Source: Myxococcota bacterium
GTDB taxonomy: Bacteria; Myxococcota_A; UBA796; UBA9615; JAKLKC01
Reading direction: 5' to 3'
DNA: 64,000 bases
Assembly (NCBI GenBank): GCA_023150875.1
Contig: JAKLKC010000007.1
Span: 104,467 to 168,466, forward strand
The notes under the pieces are model-generated. The model did no database searches. It was not told the origin of the DNA and saw nothing but the letters and a program-made list of their open reading frames with translations. Positions 18,469 through 28,424 of this stretch are shown here, one piece after another (the stretch's first letter is position 1; each line of letters starts with the position of its first letter). Position numbers and translations under genes: made by a program.

Positions 18469-18945
18469 ATGTACGCCAGCCCCAGCACCCTTCCCGAGAC
18501 CGACCGCGGAGCCCTGGTCATCGAGCTCAACCAGCGACTCGTGGACGCCATCGACCTCCACACCCAGGTGAAGGTGGCCCACTGGAACATCCGGGGACCC
18601 CACTTCGCCTCCCTGCACCCGTTGTTCGACACCTTCGCCACCGACCTCGCGGTCTTCATCGACTCCATCGGCGAGAGGGCGGTGACCCTCGGGGGCCACG
18701 TCCAGGCCAGCGCCCGCTACGTCGCCACCGCATCGAGCCTGCCGGACTACGACCCCGACGCGGTGCTGGACCTGGACCACGCCCGGCTCCTGGCCGACCG
18801 GTTCGACGTCTTCCTCGCCGGGCTGCGCCGGAGCCGCGAGCGGGCCGAGGGCCTCCGGGACGTGGACACCGTGGACCTCCTCACCGGGGTCGTGACCACC
18901 TTCGAGAAGCACGCCTGGTTCCTGCGCTCCACCCTGGGGCGCTGA
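18469..18945 (+). CDS. dps: Dps-family ferritin-like protein
   Basis: 158 residues, typical Dps length. Start ATG at 18469 with AGGAG upstream; the track ORF begins too early. The Dps signature is clear: [37 protein letters not shown], holding the His, His and Asp/Glu ligands of the inter-subunit ferroxidase site. The C-terminal helix ends [18 protein letters not shown]. Dps dodecamers oxidise and store iron using peroxide and can protect DNA. First gene after the sigma-54 promoter, followed by ahpC 109 bases later. Confidence 0.92.
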   Translation: MYASPSTLPETDRGALVIELNQRLVDAIDLHTQVKVAHWNIRGPHFASLHPLFDTFATDLAVFIDSIGERAVTLGGHVQASARYVATASSLPDYDPDAVLDLDHARLLADRFDVFLAGLRRSRERAEGLRDVDTVDLLTGVVTTFEKHAWFLRSTLGR

Positions 18946-19054
18946 GTTCCCCCATCCCCGGCCCCCGTGCCGGGTGACCACCGCCGATCCCCGCGATCGA
19001 GCCAGAACACACACCGCCCCCGGCCGCCCGCCGGGAGCACAGGAGGAGTCCGCC

Positions 19055-19594
19055 ATGTTGACCGTCGGAGACAAGCTCCCCGCCTTCGCCCTCAAGGCCG
19101 TCACCAGCATCGAGCCCGGCAAGGAGTTCCACGAGATCACGGACCAGAGCTACTCGGGGCGCTGGCGCGTGCTCTTCTTCTGGCCCATGGACTTCACGTT
19201 CATCTGCCCGACCGAGATCGCCGAGTTCGGCCGCCGGAACGCCGACTTCAAGGAGCGGGACGCCCAGGTCCTGGGCGCCTCCACGGACACCCACTACGTC
19301 CACCTGGCCTGGCGGATGGACCACCCGGACCTCCGGGACCTGCCCTACCCCATGCTCGCCGACACCAAGCGGGAGCTGTCGTCGGCGCTGGGCATCCTCC
19401 ACAAGCAGGACGGCGTGGCGCTGCGGGCGACCTTCATCGTCGACCCCGAGGGGACGATCCGCTGGGCCAGCGTCAACGACCTGTCGGTGGGACGCAGCGT
19501 GGACGAGGTGCTCCGGGTCCTGGACGCCCTCCAGACCGACGAGCTCTGCCCCTGCAACTGGACCCGGGGCGAGGCCACCCTGGGCGCCGCCTGA
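19055..19594 (+). CDS. ahpC: AhpC/TSA-family peroxiredoxin
   Basis: 179 residues from the ATG at 19055, preceded by AGGAGG. The peroxidatic cysteine is in FFWPMDFTFICPTEIAEF and the C-terminal resolving cysteines are in DELCPCNWTRGE, as in the actinobacterial type AhpC. Other family blocks: GASTDTHYVHLAW, PMLADTKRELSSALG, RATFIVDPEGTIR. It reduces hydroperoxides. Paired with dps and probably on the same sigma-54-driven transcript, so the operon looks like a peroxide or nitrosative stress response. No AhpD or AhpF reductase gene is next to it. Confidence 0.92.
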   Translation: MLTVGDKLPAFALKAVTSIEPGKEFHEITDQSYSGRWRVLFFWPMDFTFICPTEIAEFGRRNADFKERDAQVLGASTDTHYVHLAWRMDHPDLRDLPYPMLADTKRELSSALGILHKQDGVALRATFIVDPEGTIRWASVNDLSVGRSVDEVLRVLDALQTDELCPCNWTRGEATLGAA

Positions 19595-19620
19595 TCCGTC
19601 CGCCGGCTTCCGATCCCCCC

Positions 19621-19648
19621 GCGGGGGCGCCGCAGGTGGCGCCCCCGC
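19621..19648. terminator. GC-rich hairpin after ahpC
   Basis: GCGGGGGCGCC and GGCGCCCCCGC form a perfect 11-bp stem with a 6-base loop, 26 bases after the ahpC stop and 9 bases before the stop of the convergent lipoprotein gene. Likely a bidirectional terminator. Confidence 0.7.
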
Positions 19649-19657
19649 ATGGGAGGG

Positions 19658-20452
19658 TCAGTGGTACAGTAGGCCGTTGGGGTTGAGAGTGCCCTCGCCG
19701 GAGTCGGAGTACACCAGGTACACCGGCTCGTGCCCCTCGGCGACCAGGTCGTCGTAGTAGTCCCCCACCGTGGCGTCCCCGATGGGCAGCTCGGTCACGA
19801 TGTCGGCGCTGTAGTAGTGGGGCGGGAAGATCGAGAGGAAGATCTCCTCGGTGTAGGGGAAGAGGGAGGGGACGCCGGAGCAGTCGGTGGTGTGGGGGCC
19901 GATCACGTCGGTGAGGGTGACCACCCCGACACAGTCGGCACACAGCGCGCTCTCCGCCTGGATGGCGACGATGTTGAACGACTCGCTGCAGAGCAGCTCC
20001 TCTCCGTCCGTGTCGTAGTAGCCTACCGTCATGTTCCCGTAGATATCCGATCCGTCCGCATAGATGCTCCACACGTAGCTCCAGTACCGCGGGCCGAAAC
20101 CCAGCAGCCAGAAGCAGCCGAAGGACCAGCTCCCCTCCATGAGCCCGGGGGGCGGAGGCGTGGTGTCGTCGTCCGCCGCCGTGTCGTCGTCGGGGGTCGT
20201 GTCGTCGTCCGGCGTCGTGTCGTCGTCTGTGCCCGTGTCGTCGTCCGGGACCGTATCGTCGTCCGGAGGCGTGTCGTCGTCGGTCGCGTCGTCGTCCGCC
20301 GGCGTGCCGTCGTCGTCGGAGGCGTCGTCGTCCGCCACCCAGGAGTCGTCGTCGGAGGCGTCGTCGTCGGCGACCTCGGAGGGCGGCGCGAGGCAGCCCG
20401 GGCCGGCCAGGACCGGGAGCACGAACAGGAGAGGCAGCGGGCCTCGGGGCAT
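19658..20452 (-). CDS. Asp-rich lipoprotein of unknown function
   Basis: 264 residues, start at 20452 with GGGGAG upstream. The lipobox (VLAGPGC) is followed by an about 70-residue linker made of DDDxx repeats (DDDASDDDS, PDDDTTPDDDTT). The mature domain of about 160 residues is rich in Tyr and Trp (GSWSFGCFWLLGFGPRYWSYVWSIYADGSDIYGN) and has several Cys. I do not recognise the fold. Likely surface-exposed, the acidic linker acting as a flexible spacer. Convergent with ahpC. Confidence 0.75.
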   Translation of the reverse strand: MPRGPLPLLFVLPVLAGPGCLAPPSEVADDDASDDDSWVADDDASDDDGTPADDDATDDDTPPDDDTVPDDDTGTDDDTTPDDDTTPDDDTAADDDTTPPPPGLMEGSWSFGCFWLLGFGPRYWSYVWSIYADGSDIYGNMTVGYYDTDGEELLCSESFNIVAIQAESALCADCVGVVTLTDVIGPHTTDCSGVPSLFPYTEEIFLSIFPPHYYSADIVTELPIGDATVGDYYDDLVAEGHEPVYLVYSDSGEGTLNPNGLLYH

Positions 20453-20490
20453 GGGTTCTCCCCGCGGAGGGTCTCGTCACTTTATACCCG

Positions 20491-21984
20491 TCACCGGTCC
20501 GCCTTGTCAGGGCCGAGGGGCACGCCCGGCACGGCGCTGACGTCGACCACGGTGCTGAACAGGATCCGCAAGCCCTCCCGCAGGTTCTCCACCGACACCC
20601 TCTCGTCGTTGCCGTGCATGGTCCGCAGCTCCGCCTTGGTGAGGCTGAAGGGGGCGATCCCGTAGGCGTTCACCCCCTTGGGCCTCACCAGGATGGAGTC
20701 GGTGAAGCCGGGGCTGAGGACGGGCCCCGCCACGGCGTCGTCCCTGCCCAGGACCAGGTGCGCCGCCAGGGCCGCGAACACCGGGTCGTCGTAGGAGCTG
20801 ACGTTGCTGCCCAGCTCCGAGATCACCTCGAAGGTGATGTCAGGGTCGTGGTCCACCAGGGCCCTCAGCTCGGCGAGCATCGCCTCCGGCGTGTGGCCCG
20901 GCAGCAGGCGGCAGTCGTAGATCGCCGAGACCTCGCTGGGCACCACGTTGGGGGACTTCGCGCCGGTGAGGCCCGTGAGCTGGACGGTGTCGCTGATCAG
21001 GGTGCGGTTGAGGGGGTCCTTCATGAGGCGGGGCACCAGGACCGAGCGCACCGCCCGGGGGTGGGTGAGCACCGCCCTCTCCAGGCCCTTGCGGGTCTGG
21101 CCGACCCGGTAGAGGACCTCGTACATCGCCGGCAGGACCTCCGGCTCCGCCTTCCGCTGCGCCACCTTCTGGATGGCGCGGATCAGCCGCTCGGGGGCCC
21201 GGTCCGGCACCGGCAGGGATCCGTGGCCCGGCTCGCCGTGGGCGGTCATGCGGACCCACAGCGCCCCCCGCTCCGCCACCGAGATCCCGAACACCGTCTG
21301 CCCCGGGAAGAAGGCGTCCCGGATCCCCATGCCCCCCTCGTTCACCAGGTGGGAGCATCCGATCCGGTCCCAGTGCTCCTCCACCAGGTAGCGGATCCCG
21401 CCGTTGTCCACCTCCTCGTCGGCGACGGCCAGCAGGATCACGTCCCGCTTCAGGGGGATCCCCAGCCTCTTGATCCAGATCATCGCCATCGTCTCGAGGA
21501 CTCCGATCCCCTTCATGTCCAGGGCGCCGCGGCCCCAGACGTAGCCGTCCCCGTCGATCTCCCCCGAGAAGGGGTCCCGGCTCCACTTCTCGGGCTCCGC
21601 CGGCACCACGTCGATGTGGCTGAGCAGGCAGATCGGGGGCAGCTCGCCGCTCCCCGGGAGCCGGGCCACCAGGGATCCGCGCCCCGGGGCGTACTCCAGG
21701 ACCTCCGACTCGATCCCCTCCCCCGCCAGCACGCCAGCGAGGTAGCGGGCGCCCAGGGTCTCGTTCCCCGGGGGGTTGACGGTGGGGATCCGCAGGTAGC
21801 CCGAGAGGATCCGGGCCGCCTCGTCCCCCGCCGAGGCCCAGTCCACGGCCCGGTGGTATGCTTCGAGGCGAGGCGGCGGCGCCGTGGTCACCGGCCGGTG
21901 GGCGGGGCCGCAGGCGGCGGCGGCGAGCAGGGCGGCGAGGACGACGGGCGGCGCGGTGGCGAGGCGGAGGAGCGAGGGCGTCAT
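20491..21984 (-). CDS. M20-family metallopeptidase, lipoprotein
   Basis: 497 residues. The N-terminus MTPSLLRLATAPPVVLAALLAAAACGP is a lipoprotein signal. M20 motifs are present in order: LLSHIDVVPA (HxD), WGRGALDMKG (bridging Asp), LLAVADEEVDNGG (Glu pair), and the dimerisation or lid part ERGALWVRMTAHGEPGHGS. The terminal His is probably in the TMHGND segment. The family includes carboxypeptidases, aminoacylases and desuccinylases; the substrate is unknown. Probably periplasmic or surface-anchored. The start codon shares the CATG of the divergent lipoprotein gene's start. Confidence 0.88.
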   Translation of the reverse strand: MTPSLLRLATAPPVVLAALLAAAACGPAHRPVTTAPPPRLEAYHRAVDWASAGDEAARILSGYLRIPTVNPPGNETLGARYLAGVLAGEGIESEVLEYAPGRGSLVARLPGSGELPPICLLSHIDVVPAEPEKWSRDPFSGEIDGDGYVWGRGALDMKGIGVLETMAMIWIKRLGIPLKRDVILLAVADEEVDNGGIRYLVEEHWDRIGCSHLVNEGGMGIRDAFFPGQTVFGISVAERGALWVRMTAHGEPGHGSLPVPDRAPERLIRAIQKVAQRKAEPEVLPAMYEVLYRVGQTRKGLERAVLTHPRAVRSVLVPRLMKDPLNRTLISDTVQLTGLTGAKSPNVVPSEVSAIYDCRLLPGHTPEAMLAELRALVDHDPDITFEVISELGSNVSSYDDPVFAALAAHLVLGRDDAVAGPVLSPGFTDSILVRPKGVNAYGIAPFSLTKAELRTMHGNDERVSVENLREGLRILFSTVVDVSAVPGVPLGPDKADR

Positions 21985-22822
21985 GGGTCAGCATCTACAC
22001 GGTTTCGGCGGAGGGGTCATCCCCGGGGCGGCGCTGGCGGCGGCGCTGCTCGCCCCCGGATGCGCCCCCGTCGAGCCCGCCCCCGAGGACGTGGACGGCC
22101 TCTTCCACTACTTCTGGCTCAAGGCGTCCCCCGAGGCGGGCTCGGACGAGGAGCTGCTCATGGCGGCGGCCAACGCCCACGCCGCCGTGGAGGGGGACAC
22201 CCTGGAGGAGCGCTTCGACGGCGCCCTGAGCGACCTGGGCCGCGAGCACCTGGACGCCGTGGGGATCCCCGGGCACATGGACCCCGCCGTCAACGCCGGC
22301 TTCTTCCTGGTGGGGGTGCTCCCCTGCACCCTGGACCAGGTGGAGCGGATCGTCTCGGACCTGCGCCAGGACGAGCTCTACCCAGGCAACTACGAGAGCT
22401 ACCAGCGGAGCTACACGTCGGACGCCGACGCCTACTTCGCGGGGGAGGTCCCCGTCCTGACCTTCACCACCGAGATCGAGGCCGAGTTCCTCCCCGGGGC
22501 CCCCTACTTCGAGACGGTCCTGGGGGAGCTGCGGAGGGTCCCGGCGGACGAGGGCGCCGACCTCCCCGGCCCGGTGCTGGTGGCCCGCTACCACATCCCC
22601 GAGCCGGCGGTCTTCGAGGACGCGGGGTTCTTCTTCGAGCAGGACTACCAGGTCGAGGTCTACTGGGAGCGCGCCCCCGGCGAGGTGATCCACGCCTACG
22701 GGATCTGGCGACACATGGGCGACGCCACCCTCACCACCGACGACGAGTTCGTGGTGCGGATCATCCTCGACAACCTGGGGGACTGGGACGACCGCACCGG
22801 GGAGATCTGCGCCGAGGACTGA
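21983..22822 (+). CDS. lipoprotein of unknown function
   Basis: 279 residues from the ATG at 21983; a GTG nine codons upstream (VARRRSEGV) would give a more basic n-region and is the main alternative. The signal GAALAAALLAPGC ends in a lipobox. The mature part (DGLFHYFWLKASPEAGSDEELLMAAANAHAAV...) includes DELYPGNYESYQRSYTSDADAYFAGE and FFFEQDYQVEVYWER. I do not recognise the family. The gene is divergent from the M20 peptidase with overlapping start codons and convergent with nadE. Confidence 0.6.
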   Translation: MGQHLHGFGGGVIPGAALAAALLAPGCAPVEPAPEDVDGLFHYFWLKASPEAGSDEELLMAAANAHAAVEGDTLEERFDGALSDLGREHLDAVGIPGHMDPAVNAGFFLVGVLPCTLDQVERIVSDLRQDELYPGNYESYQRSYTSDADAYFAGEVPVLTFTTEIEAEFLPGAPYFETVLGELRRVPADEGADLPGPVLVARYHIPEPAVFEDAGFFFEQDYQVEVYWERAPGEVIHAYGIWRHMGDATLTTDDEFVVRIILDNLGDWDDRTGEICAED

Positions 22823-22837
22823 GCCGGATCGGGGGGC

Positions 22838-24907
<2,070 letters not shown>

Positions 24908-25201
24908 CACGCCCGGGGGCGCCCGCGACCGGCCTCGCCGCGTCAGCGCTGGCGCGAGCTTAGGGGCGATGGGGTGCGGGGGCAAGAAGGCAGGCCGGGA
25001 AGAGCCGGCAGCGTCTACGGTCGGAGCAGTGGCGCCCGCCAGGGCGAGCGGGTAGCATGGGAGGCGCGCCCCGGACGAACCGGATGGGGTCTGGGTTTCG
25101 GCGGCGAAGGAAGGGGACCGATGTCGTCAATCGCGGGACATGCCTATCCCGTTCGTTCAAGTCGGGGCGGCAGGTCGGCGCCTCGCGGTATCGCCCCGGG
25201 A

Positions 25202-26938
25202 ATGAAAGGTCGTCCCAGACGGAATCGGGCACGGGCTCGGGCACGAGTTCGACGGGAGATCGGGCCGGACTTGAGTCAACGGGATAGGCAGGTCGCGGGA
25301 AAGCCCCGGATTCCGGAAGGGAAGAGGGCGCTGCTCGCGGGCGCCCTGGGCGCGACCCTGCTCGGGCTGGCGCTCGGCCCGGGCGCGGCGTCGTCCCCGC
25401 TCTGGGAGCCGCTCGCCCCAGCCGGGAGCGGGCACATCGAGCTGCACCTCTCGCGGCCGGTGCCTCGGCGCATGGTCGATCCGTCCCTCCTCTACCTCGT
25501 CCAGGATGGCCGGGAGATCCGCGGATCGATCCGCTATGACCGCCGGCAGGGGATCATCACGCTGCGCCCCCCTGGCGGCCTCGTCTCCACCCGCCCCTTC
25601 GACCTGGTGCTTCCGCCGGACGTCGAGGTGGCCATGGTCCCCAACGGACACCTGTGGATCACCGACGGCGATCCGGAGTGCGTCACGCTGGAGGACTTCC
25701 AGGTGGACGGGGACGAGGACGGGATCCCGGACTGCAACGAGAAGACCGGGACCTACTACTGGGGCCAGCCGCTGCACTACTGGGGCGCGCGGGTGGACCA
25801 GCCCGACATCTTCGCCGAGGTCCGTTACATGGAGCACGACGAGAAGCCCTGGCTCCCGCCGCGCGCCGAGGCCCTGGCCAAGGTGCGCGACGTGTTCGCC
25901 GCCGCCGGCTACGCCGTGCACTTCGACGCGGGGGATCGCTACGAGGGGGAGGACGAGTACGCGGGGATCTTCAACCTGAGCGGCGGCGACAACGGCGTGG
26001 CGTACCAGGCCGACGTGGGCTGGGCGGTGCCCGAGCCGGACTGCGACACCGTGGTGAGCGAGTGCGTGCCCGACACCGACGGCTGGGACGTGTGGTCGGA
26101 TGCCAACTTCACCAAGGACTACGCCGACCACATGCTCTGGGAGGGGCGGGAGCGCAGCTTCTACTACGTGCTCTTCGCCAACAACGCCTCCGCCTCCAAC
26201 GCCTCCGGGCGCACCGTGAACGCCGCCCGGAGCACGGTGATCACGCTGGGCCAGTTCGGCAGCTTCGAAATCGACCGGGTCGACGAGGACGCACAGCGGA
26301 ACCTCCCCCTGAGCCCGGAGGAGCAGGCCAACAAGATCGTCAACTACCAGTCCGCCGTGCTGCTGCACGAGATGGGTCACATGTTCGGCCTGCGTGAGGG
26401 CGGCGACGTGCAGGTCCAGGGCAAGCCGAACTACTTCAGCTCCATGAGCTACGTCTACATGTTCCCCGGCCTGCCCTTCAGCGACGCCGACTTCCAGCTC
26501 CGCTACTACAACTACCAGGTCTTCGCGGACCTCAACTTCGACTGCCCGGAGATCTTCCTCTCCGATCTGGCAAACGGCCCCCTCGGCGATCCGGCCGAGT
26601 TCCACATCGACTACTCCTGGGGGACGGCGGACTCCATCGACGAACAGAGTCTCGTCGAACAGGCGGGCGTCGGTGAGACACCCTGGACCGACGCGACCGG
26701 CCCCATCGACTGGAGTTGCGACGGCGACGCGACCGATGCGGGCTTCGCGCAGAACGTCACCGGCCCGGGCTGGTACGTCGACGAGGATCACCCCTGCGGC
26801 CACGAGACGGAAGCGCAAGACGACCTGTCGGTCGACCACGCCGGCTGGGCGAACCTTCGGCTGTACCACCGCGAGCACTACCTGGCCGGCGAGTGGCCCA
26901 ACGCCGGCCTGCCGTTCGAGTGTCCCTTCCCCCCGTGA
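25202..26938 (+). CDS. exported metzincin-like zinc metalloprotease
   Basis: 578 residues from ATG 25202. The start is uncertain: ATG 25121 has a good ribosome site, and TTG 25272 gives the neatest signal peptide. A hydrophobic segment (ALLAGALGATLLGLALGPG) suggests export. Zinc site: AVLLHEMGHMFGLREGGD, an HExxHxxGxxE pattern where related bacterial families usually have HExxHxxGLRHGG. A downstream Met (YFSSMSYVYMF) could be the Met-turn. The domain also contains an EF-hand-like stretch (DFQVDGDEDGIPDCNEKTG). Likely a secreted or surface protease; substrate unknown. It precedes the two-component genes without clear functional link. Confidence 0.7.
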   Translation: MKGRPRRNRARARARVRREIGPDLSQRDRQVAGKPRIPEGKRALLAGALGATLLGLALGPGAASSPLWEPLAPAGSGHIELHLSRPVPRRMVDPSLLYLVQDGREIRGSIRYDRRQGIITLRPPGGLVSTRPFDLVLPPDVEVAMVPNGHLWITDGDPECVTLEDFQVDGDEDGIPDCNEKTGTYYWGQPLHYWGARVDQPDIFAEVRYMEHDEKPWLPPRAEALAKVRDVFAAAGYAVHFDAGDRYEGEDEYAGIFNLSGGDNGVAYQADVGWAVPEPDCDTVVSECVPDTDGWDVWSDANFTKDYADHMLWEGRERSFYYVLFANNASASNASGRTVNAARSTVITLGQFGSFEIDRVDEDAQRNLPLSPEEQANKIVNYQSAVLLHEMGHMFGLREGGDVQVQGKPNYFSSMSYVYMFPGLPFSDADFQLRYYNYQVFADLNFDCPEIFLSDLANGPLGDPAEFHIDYSWGTADSIDEQSLVEQAGVGETPWTDATGPIDWSCDGDATDAGFAQNVTGPGWYVDEDHPCGHETEAQDDLSVDHAGWANLRLYHREHYLAGEWPNAGLPFECPFPP

Positions 26939-26978
26939 CGGGTTGCCGCCGAGCTTCGCACTCACCGCGGAGGCGGAT

Positions 26979-26998
26979 GGCGCCCTCCAGGGGGCGCC
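26979..26998 (+). terminator. hairpin after the metalloprotease gene
   Basis: GGCGCCC-TCCAGG-GGGCGCC forms a 7-bp stem, 40 bases after the metalloprotease stop and 44 before the response-regulator start. A plausible terminator; there is no T-run, which is common in DNA this GC-rich. Confidence 0.45.
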
Positions 26999-27041
26999 CT
27001 TCCCGCCGATAAGGGATGGGGGCCAGAAGAGAGACACCGCC

Positions 27042-28424
27042 ATGGCGCGACTGAGAGGCGGCCCGCCGGGGCCCCGCAACCGCATCGCGGTCATCGACGA
27101 CGACCGCGACCTCCTCCGGAGCACCCTGGAGCTGCTCCGGTGGGAGGGACACGAGGCGGAGGGGGACCAACGGCCCGGGGACGGTGTCCAGCGGGTCCGC
27201 GCGTGGCGGCCGGACCTGGTGCTGCTGGACTACCACATGCCCGGCGCGACCGGGGCCGACGTGGTCCGCCAGATCCGGGCGTTCGACCCCCTCGTCCAGG
27301 TGCTGCTGGTGACCGGGTACTCTTCGGAGCACCCCGCTCGGACCCTGTTGGCCGAGTTGGACATCCAGGGCTACCACGACAAGAACGACGGCCCGGCGCG
27401 GCTCCTCGTCCTCGTGGACGCCGCCCTCAAGCACCACCGGCTGCTCACGCGGTTGGACAGGCAGAGGCGCGGCCTGCGCCGCATCCTGGACGTGCTGCCG
27501 GAGATCTCCCGCCTCCAGCCCCCCGAGGAGCTGTTCCGCGCGGCCCTGAGACACGCGGCGGACCTGGCCGGGGGGAGCGGGGACGGGCTCATCGCCACCG
27601 CCAACAACGGCCTCTTCGTGCTCAGCGACGCCAACGAAGGGATCAGCGTGCGCGCGGGCACCGGGCGGTTCGCGGGGCTCGATCGGCTGTCGCAGCTCGC
27701 TGCACCGGTGGACGCGGTGGTGCGGGACGGGCTCGGGTTGGACGCTCCCTCGGTGCATCCCCTGGGCTTCGTGACCATCCCCCTGCGGACGCGCCACGGG
27801 GATCGGGGCTGCATGATCGTCGAGGGGCGGGACCTCGCCCAGGACGCCGTGGAGATCTGCTCCATCTACGCCCACCAGGTCGTCCAGGCCCTCGAGAACG
27901 TCACCCTCCACGAGCGCGCCACCACCGATCCCCTGACCCGGCTCTTCAACCGCGGCTTCGGCGAGCAGCGCCTCCGGGAGGTGCTGGCCCTGGCCGGGCG
28001 CCAGGGGGGGCCCACCTCCGTCGTCCTCGCGGACGTCGACCACTTCAAGGCGGTCAACGACACGTACGGCCACGCCGCTGGCGACCTGGCGCTGCGGGCC
28101 GTCGGCCTGGCCCTGACGGGCGCGTGCCGGGTCTCGGACGTCCTGGCCCGCTTCGGCGGCGAGGAGTTCCTGGTCGTCCTGCCCGGGACCGACGGAGCGA
28201 GCGCGAGCACGGTGGCCGAGGGGCTGAGGGCCGCGGTCGAAGGGATCCGCTTCGAGTTCGCGGGGCGCCGCGTTCCCCTGACCGCGTCCTTCGGGGTCGC
28301 GACGGCCCGCGGGGACGAGCCGGCGGACGACCTGGTGCGCCGGGCCGACGCCGCCCTCTACCGCGCCAAGGCGGCCGGCCGCAACCAGGTACACGGCGCC
28401 GACGCCGAGAGGCGGGCGGCGTGA
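27042..28424 (+). CDS. response regulator with GGDEF (diguanylate cyclase) output
   Basis: 460 residues. The receiver domain has the acidic pocket (AVIDDDRDLLR), phospho-acceptor Asp in LVLLDYHMPG, Thr in LLVTGYSS and Lys in YHDKND. A middle region (about 150-300) looks GAF-like (GLIATANNGLFVLSDANEGISV...GFVTIPLRTRHGDRGCMIVEG). The C-terminal GGDEF domain is complete: TDPLTRLFNRGFGEQRL, DVDHFKAVNDTYGHAAGD, ARFGGEEFLVVLPGTDG. The active-site GGEEF is intact, so it should make cyclic di-GMP on phosphorylation. The stop overlaps the histidine kinase start (GTGA), so the two are a cognate pair. Confidence 0.92.
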   Translation: MARLRGGPPGPRNRIAVIDDDRDLLRSTLELLRWEGHEAEGDQRPGDGVQRVRAWRPDLVLLDYHMPGATGADVVRQIRAFDPLVQVLLVTGYSSEHPARTLLAELDIQGYHDKNDGPARLLVLVDAALKHHRLLTRLDRQRRGLRRILDVLPEISRLQPPEELFRAALRHAADLAGGSGDGLIATANNGLFVLSDANEGISVRAGTGRFAGLDRLSQLAAPVDAVVRDGLGLDAPSVHPLGFVTIPLRTRHGDRGCMIVEGRDLAQDAVEICSIYAHQVVQALENVTLHERATTDPLTRLFNRGFGEQRLREVLALAGRQGGPTSVVLADVDHFKAVNDTYGHAAGDLALRAVGLALTGACRVSDVLARFGGEEFLVVLPGTDGASASTVAEGLRAAVEGIRFEFAGRRVPLTASFGVATARGDEPADDLVRRADAALYRAKAAGRNQVHGADAERRAA

